A DNA stretch of 64,000 nucleotides from Rummeliibacillus stabekisii (GCF_007988965.1 NZ_BJVD01000007.1:1-64000); one strand, 5' to 3'; numbered from the stretch's first letter, positions 8,396 to 16,755 are shown. Made by a program: numbers and translations. Notes: generated by a model from the letters alone, not told the origin.

Positions 8396-8830
8396 GTGAG
8401 TGGAAGAAAAGAGAGAAAGCATCGGAATAGAGTAAGGAATTGGAAGCTTGCTCTTTTTCTAGTGATAGAAGCAGGCTGGATTATATTGTTTCGCGAATGG
8501 TTTGATGAATGGCGGCAAAAGGGTTGGTTATATGTTGCTTCATATACAGCCTTATTTGCAGTAGGATGTTTTTATATAAATGAGAAGTTGAGCCCCTTAA
8601 AGGACGAACGAAAAGAAGAGAAATTCAACAAAAAATATCCTTTTATTAAAGATCTAGGGGAAGAGCAGACTTTCACTATTTATATGAAAAATGGCAAAGT
8701 TATAGAGAATGCTAGTCTTATGGTCCACATAAGCATGGAAATCATCGTTGCGACAAATTTAACGTTTGATGAGCTTGAATCAGAGGTGCATACAATAAAG
8801 CTAAAACACATAGAGTCTGTCAGTTTCTAA
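8396..8830 (+). CDS. Uncharacterised two-helix membrane protein
   Basis: I do not recognise the family. The 144-residue product has a very basic N-terminus (residues 2-17), two hydrophobic stretches (about 18-33 and 44-60), a charged stretch, then a small beta-rich domain (TFTIYMKNGKVIENASL...VHTIKLKHIESVSF) of the kind that folds like a small SH3-type barrel. It starts at a GTG preceded by GAGGATGAG. It is monocistronic, between two terminators. Confidence 0.7.
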   Translation: MSGRKERKHRNRVRNWKLALFLVIEAGWIILFREWFDEWRQKGWLYVASYTALFAVGCFYINEKLSPLKDERKEEKFNKKYPFIKDLGEEQTFTIYMKNGKVIENASLMVHISMEIIVATNLTFDELESEVHTIKLKHIESVSF

Positions 8831-8842
8831 TATATAGCCTTT

Positions 8843-8880
8843 TAAAAAAGAACCCTAATCATCAATTAGGGTTCTTAAAG
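8843..8880. terminator. Bidirectional terminator between convergent genes
   Basis: AAGAACCCTAAT and ATTAGGGTTCTT form a 12-bp stem with a CATCA loop. On the minus strand it is followed by six T; on the plus strand the tail is weaker. It overlaps the stop codon of the minus-strand gene. Confidence 0.85.
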
Positions 8881-9156
8881 TTTTACCTTCACCTCTGTAC
8901 CATCTTTTGCTTTCACATCTACTAGTTGAATACCCTTATAATTCTTCAGTTCTTTAAGGATTGGCTTCAATGTTTTTTTGTCGAGATGAGGAAAGGTGAA
9001 GTCTATTTCTTTTCGTTCAAAATGATTTTTTGTCCATTTATTTAGATTTTTATGGAAAAGATTAGATGAAACAACGGTAATGGCAATATTTAATAATACA
9101 TAAGGAACTGGAATGATAAATCGGAAGCCTTTTGTTTTTATTTTTACGTATATCAT
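8875..9156 (-). CDS. Small uncharacterised protein, third gene of the DUF2089 operon
   Basis: This 93-residue protein has a hydrophobic stretch (residues 11-33). Its C-terminal segment (LKELKNYKGIQLVDVKAKDG) resembles the C-terminus of the upstream gene product (IENELDGQIVDIKSANGDTV), so the two probably share a domain. It starts 9 nt after the upstream stop with little Shine-Dalgarno, which suggests translational coupling. Function unknown. Confidence 0.65.
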   Translation of the reverse strand: MIYVKIKTKGFRFIIPVPYVLLNIAITVVSSNLFHKNLNKWTKNHFERKEIDFTFPHLDKKTLKPILKELKNYKGIQLVDVKAKDGTEVKVKL

Positions 9157-9165
9157 AAGAAATCA

Positions 9166-9555
9166 CTAATCAATGATGACCGAAACGGTATCACCGTTTG
9201 CTGATTTGATATCAACAATTTGGCCATCTAGTTCATTTTCGATTGCTTCAATAATCAGGTTTATGTCTATATCCTTCATGTATTTCTCTGATTGAGGAAT
9301 ACTTGCTGCGATGCTATATCCAGCCACCAATACAACTTTTACAAGCTTAATCGGCACATTGACTGTTACATTATCACTTTCAGTTGATACCACACGAACC
9401 TTTAACGTTTTATCTAAATAGGTTGTTGGTTTTTCAGTAAGCTGATTATTTGGTTCTTCTTTCTCTTTTAAGATGTGAATCAATTCGGCTCCTTTATCAG
9501 CATCAATCTTTCCTTCTTGAATCATCGTGATGACTCTTGTAATTTCTTCTTTCAT
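9166..9555 (-). CDS. SHOCT-like/YvlB-N-like domain protein, second gene of the DUF2089 operon
   Basis: The 129-residue protein opens with a short helical motif (EITRVITMIQEGKIDADKGA) typical of SHOCT-like segments that also begin YvlB-type proteins. It continues with an alternating beta/hydrophobic domain (LKVRVVSTESDNVTVNVPI). A function cannot be given; such proteins often sit in operons with DUF2089 or phage-shock-type regulators. AGGAGCG precedes the ATG. It lies 15 nt downstream of the DUF2089 gene. Confidence 0.72.
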   Translation of the reverse strand: MKEEITRVITMIQEGKIDADKGAELIHILKEKEEPNNQLTEKPTTYLDKTLKVRVVSTESDNVTVNVPIKLVKVVLVAGYSIAASIPQSEKYMKDIDINLIIEAIENELDGQIVDIKSANGDTVSVIID

Positions 9556-9570
9556 GTGGAGCGCTCCTCT

Positions 9571-9933
9571 CTACTCTTTTAAAAGCTTAATGGCTTCTTC
9601 TGGTGTAATTTCACCGTTTTCTAACATGGTAACAACTTTCTTTTCGTCTACTTCATTTTTCTTCTTCTGTTCATATCCAAGGGATGAGATGATGTCTGAT
9701 AGCTTGCCTCGAACTGTCGGATACGAAATGCCCAGTTCTTTTTCAACTTCTTTAATATTTCCTCGGCATGTCAAAAAAACTTCTACAAATTCTAGCTGCT
9801 CTTTAGACAACGATGCCAGCTTTGATAATTCAAACTCATTTTCAATCGTAGTTTGGCAGTGTGAGCAATGTAACTTCGTGATTTTCATTGTATTGTTGCA
9901 AACAGGGCAATTTGTGATTACTTTATAGGCCAT
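9571..9933 (-). CDS. DUF2089 family zinc-ribbon/HTH protein
   Basis: The 120-residue protein has an N-terminal zinc ribbon (CPVC at 9-12, CSHC at 28-31). A helix-turn-helix-like segment follows (FVEVFLTCRGNIKEVEKELG, then ISYPTVRGKLSDII). The C-terminal tail, VVTMLENGEITPEEAIKLL, repeats the SHOCT-like motif seen in the next gene. The layout matches DUF2089, thought to be a DNA-binding regulator, and it probably controls its own three-gene operon. Confidence 0.85.
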   Translation of the reverse strand: MAYKVITNCPVCNNTMKITKLHCSHCQTTIENEFELSKLASLSKEQLEFVEVFLTCRGNIKEVEKELGISYPTVRGKLSDIISSLGYEQKKKNEVDEKKVVTMLENGEITPEEAIKLLKE

Positions 9934-10120
9934 AATGAAATTCCTTTCTTTGATTGATTTGATTATATAACAAGGATTAGAATTTTTAAAGTTATAATTT
10001 TAATTTTTTTATATAAAAATTTAAACAATATTAATAAAGGTATTAATAATATTAACTTTAAATTTAATAATTTGCAATTGAATTTAAATGATGGAATTGG
10101 GGCAAGGAATAATTAAAAAT

Positions 10121-10152
10121 GAAATAAAGCGAAAGCAGTTGCTTTCGCTTTT
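10121..10152 (-). terminator. Terminator of the 609-residue protein gene
   Basis: AAAGCGAAAGC-AGTT-GCTTTCGCTTT is an 11-bp perfect stem. On the minus strand it is followed by ATTTCATTTTT. Confidence 0.8.
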
Positions 10153-10157
10153 AGTAT

Positions 10158-11987
10158 TTATTTTAGAAGACTTTTAGCTATTTTGCGATTTTCTCTATCT
10201 TTAGATTCTTTAGCCACTCGTTTGATGTGGGAAAGAATTGTAGGAGTATTCCAGTAATCTGTATCCCATTCATAAAAGGCGTTTAAAGCCATGTATTCAA
10301 ATCTTCTATTATTTAATTGCATACATTTTTCTATAAAAGAAAGACCTATTCCTTCATAATCACTTATATAAGAAATCGCTATATCAATGCATTCTTCTTG
10401 TTCAGGCGTCATGTGTTGTAAATCAATTGCTTGCTGAATAAATTGGATAAGCTTTTCTACTACCTGCCGATTATGAGATTGCATGATGTATATGTAGAGC
10501 GATATATCATAGTTCCCATGCATGATCTTCTCCAAAAAAATATGAGATAAATCAAATTGTATTGCCTGTGCAACGCGTATAGGAATATAAAGGTCAGGCT
10601 CTACATCTAAAGACTGTACTATAAGTGGTTTCCATTTAGAATTTTCAAGGATGGATTTAATCTCATTTTCAAGTGAAAGTTTTTCTGCCAGTGTTCCGTT
10701 ATATTCCACGTAATCCCCCTCTACCTCACCCGTGATAAAGCATTGGATGACGGCAACGGGGTACAGTTTTTTAAGGGTAGTGGCATGTTTTTTTGCGTGC
10801 TGAATATAAAAATTTAGGACTTCTCTTGCATGTGGGTATTCGTCAATTGTATAGGATGGCCCTTCTTCTATAAGACCTTCTATTATTTGGCCTGCTCCGT
10901 TGTACAAGGATTCAGATATGGTAGGCTGTGCCAATGCCACGTCTAGCTCGCCTTTCATAGCGCAGTTATAGGCTAGATAGTGATTCATAATTGAATTTTC
11001 ACAGCCATTTGTTAAAAGCCATGCTTTTATTTCGGCTGTTATAGGCTCCAAACGCTCTACGCAAGCGATTTTGCCCCAACCATTTACTTCTTTTGCTAGC
11101 AAATATAAATTTTCATTTGGATTCTTTGTACCCTGCAAAAAAGCATCTGCTACATATAATGTAAACTCTTCGTGCAATCCTATTGTGTGTAAAAGTGTCA
11201 AATCCTCTTCACAATTTGAAAAACCAAGAATCATAATACCAAATTGCATGGCATACCGATGTGACGAGTGGTGAATAAACCAAAGTGCTTCATTGTGCAA
11301 TGCTTCTCGATCTATCCCTTCTTCTTGTTTTAACAACTCCCGAAAGATTCCAACATATTCAGCAAATTCCTTATCTCTTACTTTTTCATAAATAGCTCTG
11401 CGGGTTTTATGGTTAGGTGTATTTAATTGTTTTAACAGTAATTTCAATAATGATTTTGCGTCAGAGGAAAAGCCGTATGTATCATCTATCAGCTGATCGG
11501 CTGCGCCAGGAGCAAAACGAATATCATCGTCTTCTAGAAAATAATAAGATTCATCCGGCAATGTTTCATTCACAACTTTACCGTTTACTTTCACCTGATT
11601 AATGATAAAGGGGAGGATAGCTTGTCGATATTCTGATGGATTGAAGTCTAATACTTCTTTTTCTTTAAAAATAGTTGTGCCATCGACTTTTATAGTACAA
11701 ACATAGGAAGTAAAGCCTCCTATGTCCGCGTCAATGATATAAGTTTCACCATCTATTTCAACTTTTTCTTTTAGTTTCTTGAATGTATAGAAGTGGGAAA
11801 CAAAGCTTGGATATTGAACTTGTTTCACTAATGTTTGATCTACAAATAATTGTTTTGCATGAATATCCATAACGACTTTAATTATATGTCCCTTATAGTT
11901 TGTTTCCCATTCATAATGAATGTCCTCTTTAAATTCTTCTTTAAAATTCTGCCACTCTAAACGCATGAATCGCTTAAATTTTGACAT
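10158..11987 (-). CDS. Large uncharacterised protein, probably with helical repeats
   Basis: The 609-residue protein has no signal peptide or membrane helix. Residues 1-150 look beta-rich (a repeating short-strand region with GHIIKVVMDIHAKQLFVD). The remainder is helical and Leu/Ala-rich, with spacing reminiscent of HEAT-like repeats. A GWGKIACVERLEPIT stretch lies near residue 304; I associate similar text with a poorly defined Bacillus family sometimes labelled limonene hydroxylase, but I would not transfer that name. It is monocistronic with GAGGTGACCC before the ATG. No catalytic motif is visible. Confidence 0.7.
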   Translation of the reverse strand: MSKFKRFMRLEWQNFKEEFKEDIHYEWETNYKGHIIKVVMDIHAKQLFVDQTLVKQVQYPSFVSHFYTFKKLKEKVEIDGETYIIDADIGGFTSYVCTIKVDGTTIFKEKEVLDFNPSEYRQAILPFIINQVKVNGKVVNETLPDESYYFLEDDDIRFAPGAADQLIDDTYGFSSDAKSLLKLLLKQLNTPNHKTRRAIYEKVRDKEFAEYVGIFRELLKQEEGIDREALHNEALWFIHHSSHRYAMQFGIMILGFSNCEEDLTLLHTIGLHEEFTLYVADAFLQGTKNPNENLYLLAKEVNGWGKIACVERLEPITAEIKAWLLTNGCENSIMNHYLAYNCAMKGELDVALAQPTISESLYNGAGQIIEGLIEEGPSYTIDEYPHAREVLNFYIQHAKKHATTLKKLYPVAVIQCFITGEVEGDYVEYNGTLAEKLSLENEIKSILENSKWKPLIVQSLDVEPDLYIPIRVAQAIQFDLSHIFLEKIMHGNYDISLYIYIMQSHNRQVVEKLIQFIQQAIDLQHMTPEQEECIDIAISYISDYEGIGLSFIEKCMQLNNRRFEYMALNAFYEWDTDYWNTPTILSHIKRVAKESKDRENRKIAKSLLK

Positions 11988-12058
11988 GGGTCACCTCTTT
12001 AGCTCTCTTAATATACTGTCTATCATATAATAAAAGCTTATTGGTTTGTTAAATGCAT

Positions 12059-12087
12059 TTACCAAAAAGGTAAAATTATGCTATATT
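12059..12087 (+). promoter_or_regulatory. Sigma-A promoter with an overlapping inverted repeat
   Basis: TTACCA (12059-12064), 17 nt, TATATT (12082-12087). The inverted repeat TTTACC-AAAAA-GGTAAA (12058-12074) covers the -35 box and could be an operator. It points at the gene at 12169. Confidence 0.5.
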
Positions 12088-12168
12088 GGTTGGATTCCTT
12101 ATGACATAATGATGTATATAGGAAGTAGGGACATCATCCGAAAATGAGAAGCAGAAGGGGGAGAGAGT

Positions 12169-12897
12169 GTGGTTACAATTGATTATTCATCCATTGCTAT
12201 TATACCTGTCATAACTCTACTTTTAGCATGGTGTATCTGTGGTTACCTATTCTACCGTAACTATAAAAAACATGGAGGCGGCATTAAAATTTGGAAGGCT
12301 GTACTCGTGTTATTCGTAGGTCTTTTTTCTTTTTCTATTAACTTGAATATCTGGAACACAGCGCTAAAACTATCCATTTTGCCTTTAGGGGTATGGATTT
12401 TATACTTTATATTAAAAGGCAGAAATCGATGGAAATCATATCGCTCTTTTGCTTGGCTGGGGTTTAGCTTCAATTTCATTTTTATAGTAGCTTCACTTGT
12501 AGCAATACCCTTTCAACAATGGATTTTTCCAGACAAAAAACCAGCAACATACCTAGCGAATTTAGAAAATGCAAAATTAATTACTATTCATCCTTCAGCA
12601 AAAAAGAAGATAGTGTTAGATAGAAAGAAGCTAGCAGGGAAATTCACACATATGAAACAGCGGGAAATCTATAGCGATAAGTGGTTTTCAAGCCTATATG
12701 GGATGAGTCCCTCAGAAATTAACAAAAAAGATGAACATTTTCCTTATCAGCTTGCAGGAGTAAAGCCGAAATGGGGAAGTGGGCTTCCATCACCGGTACT
12801 GTACATAGAAAAAGACGGAAAAGGAATTTTGATAACTACACCTCAGCAACAGCTTTATTACCGTTTAAATAATTCCGTGCTAAAGGAGGAGCAATAA
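12169..12897 (+). CDS. Uncharacterised multi-helix membrane protein
   Basis: The 242-residue protein has four hydrophobic segments in its first half (about residues 8-29, 41-59, 63-84 and 96-118). An extracytoplasmic-looking C-terminal domain follows, ending SPVLYIEKDGKGILITTPQQ. The start is a GTG with AAGGGGGAGAG upstream. The next gene begins 1 nt after its stop, so the two are co-transcribed and probably act together. Family not recognised. Confidence 0.7.
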   Translation: MVTIDYSSIAIIPVITLLLAWCICGYLFYRNYKKHGGGIKIWKAVLVLFVGLFSFSINLNIWNTALKLSILPLGVWILYFILKGRNRWKSYRSFAWLGFSFNFIFIVASLVAIPFQQWIFPDKKPATYLANLENAKLITIHPSAKKKIVLDRKKLAGKFTHMKQREIYSDKWFSSLYGMSPSEINKKDEHFPYQLAGVKPKWGSGLPSPVLYIEKDGKGILITTPQQQLYYRLNNSVLKEEQ

Positions 12898-12898
12898 T

Positions 12899-13633
12899 AT
12901 GAAGAAAAGAAAAGGAATGTTTGCTCTTTTAGTGGTGGTTATTGGTATTATAGGTCTATTCTTCTATTCTTCTTTTTCAAAACCAGCGCCTTTTCCAACA
13001 GAGGAAGCGCTGAAAAAGGATATAAATCAGACCTTCCCTGAGGCTAGCGTAAAAACAATACAAGATATAATCCACGTTGATGAACGCCATAAAGTGGTTC
13101 CTTTTATTTCTTTGAATAAAGACTATGGACTTAGCTATTGGATTTGGAAGAAGAATAAATGGCGAGTCGCTGAAGTGGATAATCGAGAAGAACCGATGAT
13201 ATGGAAGATAGAAGATAGAAAACGTCCAAAGTATGTATATGTGTGGAATATTTTCCATAAAAACAAGGTGGATTCATTTACATTTTATCTACTGAGGCAG
13301 CGTGATTATATCACCTACGATAGGCAAAGTCTTTATATTCCACCAGTTCAAATGACAGAGAAAGTGCTATTGCATAATAAGACATATGGGGTTTTTTCTA
13401 TTCCAGAAGATTGGGCTACGATTAAAGATTATGCTAGACCTGTTCAAACGGATTGGCTCTTCGTAAATGGGGAGGATGGAGATGCGTTTAATTTTGGATG
13501 GAGACCGAATGCCAAGCCTGGCGTAAAAGAGCCGATTATTTTTACTAATAATGGAGAAAGTTTTTCAAACGGAGATATCATTTTACGCTTTCCGGAACGT
13601 TTCGAAAAGGGAAGTCGTGATCTTTATGAATGA
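12899..13633 (+). CDS. Uncharacterised membrane-anchored protein
   Basis: The 244-residue protein starts with KKRK and one hydrophobic helix (residues 7-25), so the rest is presumably outside the membrane. The body is rich in Trp, Tyr and charged residues, with no cysteine lipobox and no known catalytic motif. AAAGGAGGAG precedes the ATG inside the end of the previous gene, showing tight coupling. The downstream GNAT gene begins 26 nt after its stop. Confidence 0.7.
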   Translation: MKKRKGMFALLVVVIGIIGLFFYSSFSKPAPFPTEEALKKDINQTFPEASVKTIQDIIHVDERHKVVPFISLNKDYGLSYWIWKKNKWRVAEVDNREEPMIWKIEDRKRPKYVYVWNIFHKNKVDSFTFYLLRQRDYITYDRQSLYIPPVQMTEKVLLHNKTYGVFSIPEDWATIKDYARPVQTDWLFVNGEDGDAFNFGWRPNAKPGVKEPIIFTNNGESFSNGDIILRFPERFEKGSRDLYE

Positions 13634-13659
13634 GTATCGATAATCTAGGAGGTGTTTTT

Positions 13660-14088
13660 ATGAAAATGATAAAAAATTTAAACTCAAAAGATGAAATTAT
13701 GGATGCCTTTCCGGTCATGAGCCAACTCAGAACACATTTAGATATAAACACATATGTAGAATTAGTGATGGAAGCGATGGAAAAGGAACAGTATAAGCTC
13801 TATGCACTCGTTGACTCTGATGAAATAGTTGCGGTGGTCGGTTTCCAGCCAATGATTACACTTTATTATGGAAGATATATATGGGTATGTGATTTAGTGA
13901 CAGATGCATCTAAGCGCTCGTTCGGTTATGGAGAAGAGTTGCTTGAATTTGTAGAAGCATGGGCGAAAGAATATAAGTATGAGTGTGTGGCCTTATCTTC
14001 TGGGTTGCAACGTACGAAGGCACACCGTTTTTATGAGGAAAAGATGGGGTACGACAAGGTAAGTTATGTGTTTAAGAAAGAATTCTAA
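13660..14088 (+). CDS. GNAT-family N-acetyltransferase
   Basis: The 142-residue protein has the GNAT core: strand VVGFQPM, acetyl-CoA-binding region WVCDLVTDASKRSFGYGEELL (a variant of the RxxGxG/A loop), and C-terminal SSGLQRTKAHRFYEEKMGY. The ATG at 13660 follows a perfect AGGAGGTG; an in-frame ATG at 13630 overlapping the upstream stop lacks such a site. It is probably last in the small operon beginning at 12169. Substrate unknown. Confidence 0.85.
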   Translation: MKMIKNLNSKDEIMDAFPVMSQLRTHLDINTYVELVMEAMEKEQYKLYALVDSDEIVAVVGFQPMITLYYGRYIWVCDLVTDASKRSFGYGEELLEFVEAWAKEYKYECVALSSGLQRTKAHRFYEEKMGYDKVSYVFKKEF

Positions 14089-14164
14089 TATGTTGTAAAA
14101 AGCTATGCTTGTTTTATCCTTGAATGGCATCCAGTTGAATGGTACGATGAATATAACTTAAATA

Positions 14165-14246
14165 TTTGCAGGGGGACACGAAAGTGTTGAGAAGGTTTAA
14201 GCCTGACCCTTAGAACCTGTCAGTTAATACTGGCGTAGGGAGCAAA
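14165..14246 (+). promoter_or_regulatory. TPP riboswitch, copy 1
   Basis: The aptamer shows GGGGGACACGAAAGTGT-TGAGA, ACCCTTAGAACCTG, CAGTTAATACTGGCG and TAGGGAG, which are the conserved THI-element blocks. P1 is TTTGC (14165-14169) with GCAAA (14242-14246). It is followed by its own terminator at 14271 and then by a second aptamer. TPP binding is expected to stop transcription into tenA. Confidence 0.95.
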
Positions 14247-14270
14247 GTACATATGATCGTTTTGTACAGC

Positions 14271-14298
14271 AGCTCTCCGTTTATGGGAGAGTTTTTTT
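14271..14298 (+). terminator. Terminator of TPP riboswitch 1
   Basis: AGCTCTCC and GGAGAGTT pair around GTTTATG, and T residues continue to TTTTTTT. Confidence 0.85.
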
Positions 14299-14318
14299 GT
14301 ACCCAACCAAATATTTTA

Positions 14319-14397
14319 GTGCGGGGGGACACGAAAGTGTTGAGAAGGTTAAAACCTGACCCTTAGAACCTGACAGTTAATACTGACGTAGGGAGCA
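14319..14397 (+). promoter_or_regulatory. TPP riboswitch, copy 2
   Basis: This is a second THI element differing from copy 1 at only four of 74 aligned core positions. Two of the changes (GTTTAAGC to GTTAAAAC) keep a loop-closing stem, and the other two are CTGT to CTGA and CTGGCG to CTGACG. It is followed by its own terminator (14411-14440). The tandem order aptamer-terminator-aptamer-terminator would give sharper or lower TPP response than one copy. Confidence 0.95.
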
Positions 14398-14410
14398 GAT
14401 GAAGGTATGA

Positions 14411-14440
14411 AATCTCTATGTCTACTCATAGGGATTTTTT
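14411..14440 (+). terminator. Terminator of TPP riboswitch 2
   Basis: AATCTCTATG and CATAGGGATT form a 10-bp stem (one T-G) around TCTACT, followed by TTTTTT. It lies 33 nt upstream of the tenA GTG. Confidence 0.88.
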
Positions 14441-14472
14441 GCGTCTACGTCCACTTTAAAGGAGGACGAACA

Positions 14473-15153
14473 GTGAGATTTGATGAAGTTGTTAGAGAAG
14501 AAGCAGATGCATATTGGGATGATAGCATGGTACACCCATTCGTGAAAGGGTTAGTACAGGGCACACTGCCAATGGAGAACTTTAAATTTTATATGATGCA
14601 GGATGCCATTTATTTAAAGCATTACTCAAAAATATTGGCAATAGCAGCATCCAAATCAGAGACGAACCAGGAAATGGCCTATTATCTTGAATCAGCTAGA
14701 AGTATAAATGAAGCAGAACTTGAGCTCCACCGGACTGTTTTCAAAGAACTTCATATTGGAGAACAAGAACAAGCGGAGCTTATTCCTGCGCCGGCCAACA
14801 ACAATTATATTAACCATATGTATAACGCCGTTCTAAACGAAAGCCTGCCAGTTGCATTTGCCGCGTTGCTGCCATGTCCTTGGTTATACCAAAGTATTGG
14901 TGAAGCGTATAAAGATGAAAAACCGACACAGAAGTTATACAGAGATTGGATTGAATTGTATAGCGGTAAAGAGTTTAAAGATCAACTGGACATCCAAAAG
15001 CAGATGCTCAATAAGTATGCGAAAGAACACCCAGCTGACCATCAAAAGATGAAAGCATTTTTCCAAATGAGTGCCTATTACGAATGCAAGTTTTGGGATA
15101 TGGCCTGGTCTTTAGAAAATTGGAAGGAGCTTTCACCTTATGAGCTTGCTTAA
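14473..15153 (+). CDS. tenA: Thiaminase II / aminopyrimidine aminohydrolase TenA
   Basis: TenA salvages thiamine breakdown products by hydrolysing aminopyrimidines to HMP. Landmarks in the 226-residue protein are FVKGLVQGTLPMENFKFYMM, QDAIYLKHYSK, ALLPCPWLY (active-site Cys) and SAYYECKFWDMAW. The GTG at 14473 is preceded by GGAGGACGAACA. An in-frame ATG at 14407 would translate through the terminator hairpin and is rejected. It is the first gene of a thiamin salvage operon behind two TPP riboswitches and overlaps thiM by 14 nt. Confidence 0.94.
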   Translation: MRFDEVVREEADAYWDDSMVHPFVKGLVQGTLPMENFKFYMMQDAIYLKHYSKILAIAASKSETNQEMAYYLESARSINEAELELHRTVFKELHIGEQEQAELIPAPANNNYINHMYNAVLNESLPVAFAALLPCPWLYQSIGEAYKDEKPTQKLYRDWIELYSGKEFKDQLDIQKQMLNKYAKEHPADHQKMKAFFQMSAYYECKFWDMAWSLENWKELSPYELA

Positions 15154-15889
15154 AATAAATCAGAAAAATCCTTTAATCCACTGTATAACAAATTATGTAG
15201 TAGCAAATTTTACAGCAAACGGACTGCTCGCGATTGGGGCATCGCCAGTTATGGCAGATGAAATCGCAGAGGTAGGAGATATGGTTTCTGTTGCAAGTGG
15301 TTTACTTGTTAATATTGGTACCATTAATGGCCGAACAAAAGAAGCAATGATTGTAGCTGGACGCAAAGCGAATGAAGTGGGAATTCCTGTCGTTCTAGAT
15401 CCGGTAGGCGTAGGCGCCACTGCCTTTCGTCGCGAGACGGTGAAGAATTTATTGAGAGAAATTAAATTTGATCTTATTCGCTGCAATACTGGAGAACTTG
15501 CAGCAATCGCAGGTGTCAATTGGGACTCAAAGGGAGTAGACAGCGGCGTAGGAGAGATGGATACCGAGCAGACAGCAAAAGCTATAGCGAAACAGTACAA
15601 CTGTTTTGTTATTGTCACCGGCGAGGTGGACATTGCAACAAACGGCGAAAGTATTGATTATATAGCAGGCGGTCATGAGCTCATGACGAAGATTACGGGT
15701 ACGGGGTGTTTGCTTAGCGCTATTTGTACAGCAGCCTTAGCAGTAGAAAGAAATAACCTTTCTATCTTAACCGACGTTTTGAAAGACTATAAAAAGGTTG
15801 CCGAGATGGCATGCCAGAAGGAATGGTTAGGTGCTGTTCAACAAGAAGTACTTAATCAATTGCAACAGGTTTCAGGGGGGCGAGCATAA
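15140..15889 (+). CDS. thiM: Hydroxyethylthiazole kinase ThiM
   Basis: ThiM phosphorylates salvaged thiazole alcohol. The 249-residue protein shows HCITNYVVANFTANGLLAIG, VLDPVGVGAT, RCNTGELAAI and the anion-hole motif MTKITGTGCLLSA of the family. AAGGAG lies within the end of tenA, and the start codon overlaps tenA by 14 nt, so translation is coupled. The stop overlaps the thiD start (TAATG). It works with ThiD and ThiE in the same operon to rebuild thiamin phosphate from salvaged halves. Confidence 0.95.
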   Translation: MSLLKINQKNPLIHCITNYVVANFTANGLLAIGASPVMADEIAEVGDMVSVASGLLVNIGTINGRTKEAMIVAGRKANEVGIPVVLDPVGVGATAFRRETVKNLLREIKFDLIRCNTGELAAIAGVNWDSKGVDSGVGEMDTEQTAKAIAKQYNCFVIVTGEVDIATNGESIDYIAGGHELMTKITGTGCLLSAICTAALAVERNNLSILTDVLKDYKKVAEMACQKEWLGAVQQEVLNQLQQVSGGRA

Positions 15890-16755
15890 TGAATATTGCC
15901 ATGACTATTGCCGGTTCTGACAGCGGTGGAGGAGCAGGTATTCAAGCAGATCTAAAGACTTTCCAGGAGCTTGGCGTTTTTGGCACATCAGCTATTACGG
16001 CATTGACTGCACAAAATACGCTAGGTGTTGAAGGTATATACCCAGCCCAACCAGAATTTGTTCAGCAGCAAATCGAAGTAGTGATGAGGGATATGCCGAT
16101 AAAAGCGGTGAAAACGGGCATGTTGTTTTCTGCCGAGATTATTGAAGCTGTAGCACATAGTTTGCGAGATAAAGAGACACAATTGGTAGTAGACCCAGTG
16201 ATGATTGCGAAAGGTGGAGCATTTTTGCTACAACATGAGGCAGTGACTGCGCTGAAAAAATTCCTATTGCCGCGTGCAACTATTCTTACGCCAAACATAC
16301 CAGAAGCAGAGGTAATAAGCGGAATCGAAATAAAAAGCCCAAAAGACTTAGAAAAGGCTGCAAACGCAATGCTTGCAATGGGTGTTTCATGCGTCATTAT
16401 AAAAGGCGGTCATTTAGAAGGTAAGGATGCAGTAGATACTGTATTTTTTCAAGATGGTTCGTTCTTTTCAATGCAAACGAAGCGAATTTCCACTGTTCAA
16501 ACACACGGTACAGGATGCACCTTCTCAGCAGCGTTAACCGCTTTTTTGGCACAGGGCTTCTCTTTAAAAAGTGCCATAATAGAAGCGAAAAAATTCGTCC
16601 ATTTAGCTATTCAACATCCATTAAATATAGGGAATGGACATGGTCCTACAAACCATTTTGCGTATAAAAAATTAAGCGGCAACTGTGAGGTGACAATTAG
16701 TGAGGAAAGAGGATTTAGCAGTTTATCTGATTATGGGCACGCAAAACTGCATTGA
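15889..16755 (+). CDS. thiD: Hydroxymethylpyrimidine (phosphate) kinase ThiD
   Basis: ThiD phosphorylates HMP to HMP-P and HMP-PP, taking the product of TenA. The 288-residue ribokinase-fold protein has IAGSDSGGGAGIQADLKTF near the N-terminus, VVDPVMIAKGG, LTPNIPEAE and HGTGCTFSAA near the C-terminus. It starts one base before the thiM stop ends. The last 56 nt overlap the start of thiE, giving a C-terminal tail of about 19 residues that extends past the usual fold. A ThiD/PdxK ambiguity exists in Bacillus, but the operon argues for thiamin. Confidence 0.93.
   Translation: MNIAMTIAGSDSGGGAGIQADLKTFQELGVFGTSAITALTAQNTLGVEGIYPAQPEFVQQQIEVVMRDMPIKAVKTGMLFSAEIIEAVAHSLRDKETQLVVDPVMIAKGGAFLLQHEAVTALKKFLLPRATILTPNIPEAEVISGIEIKSPKDLEKAANAMLAMGVSCVIIKGGHLEGKDAVDTVFFQDGSFFSMQTKRISTVQTHGTGCTFSAALTAFLAQGFSLKSAIIEAKKFVHLAIQHPLNIGNGHGPTNHFAYKKLSGNCEVTISEERGFSSLSDYGHAKLH

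Noticed and set aside
14407-14472. Longer N-terminus for TenA, or a leader peptide
   Set aside because: The ATG at 14407 and next 20 codons are the second TPP-switch terminator; the GTG at 14473 has GGAGG and matches the family.
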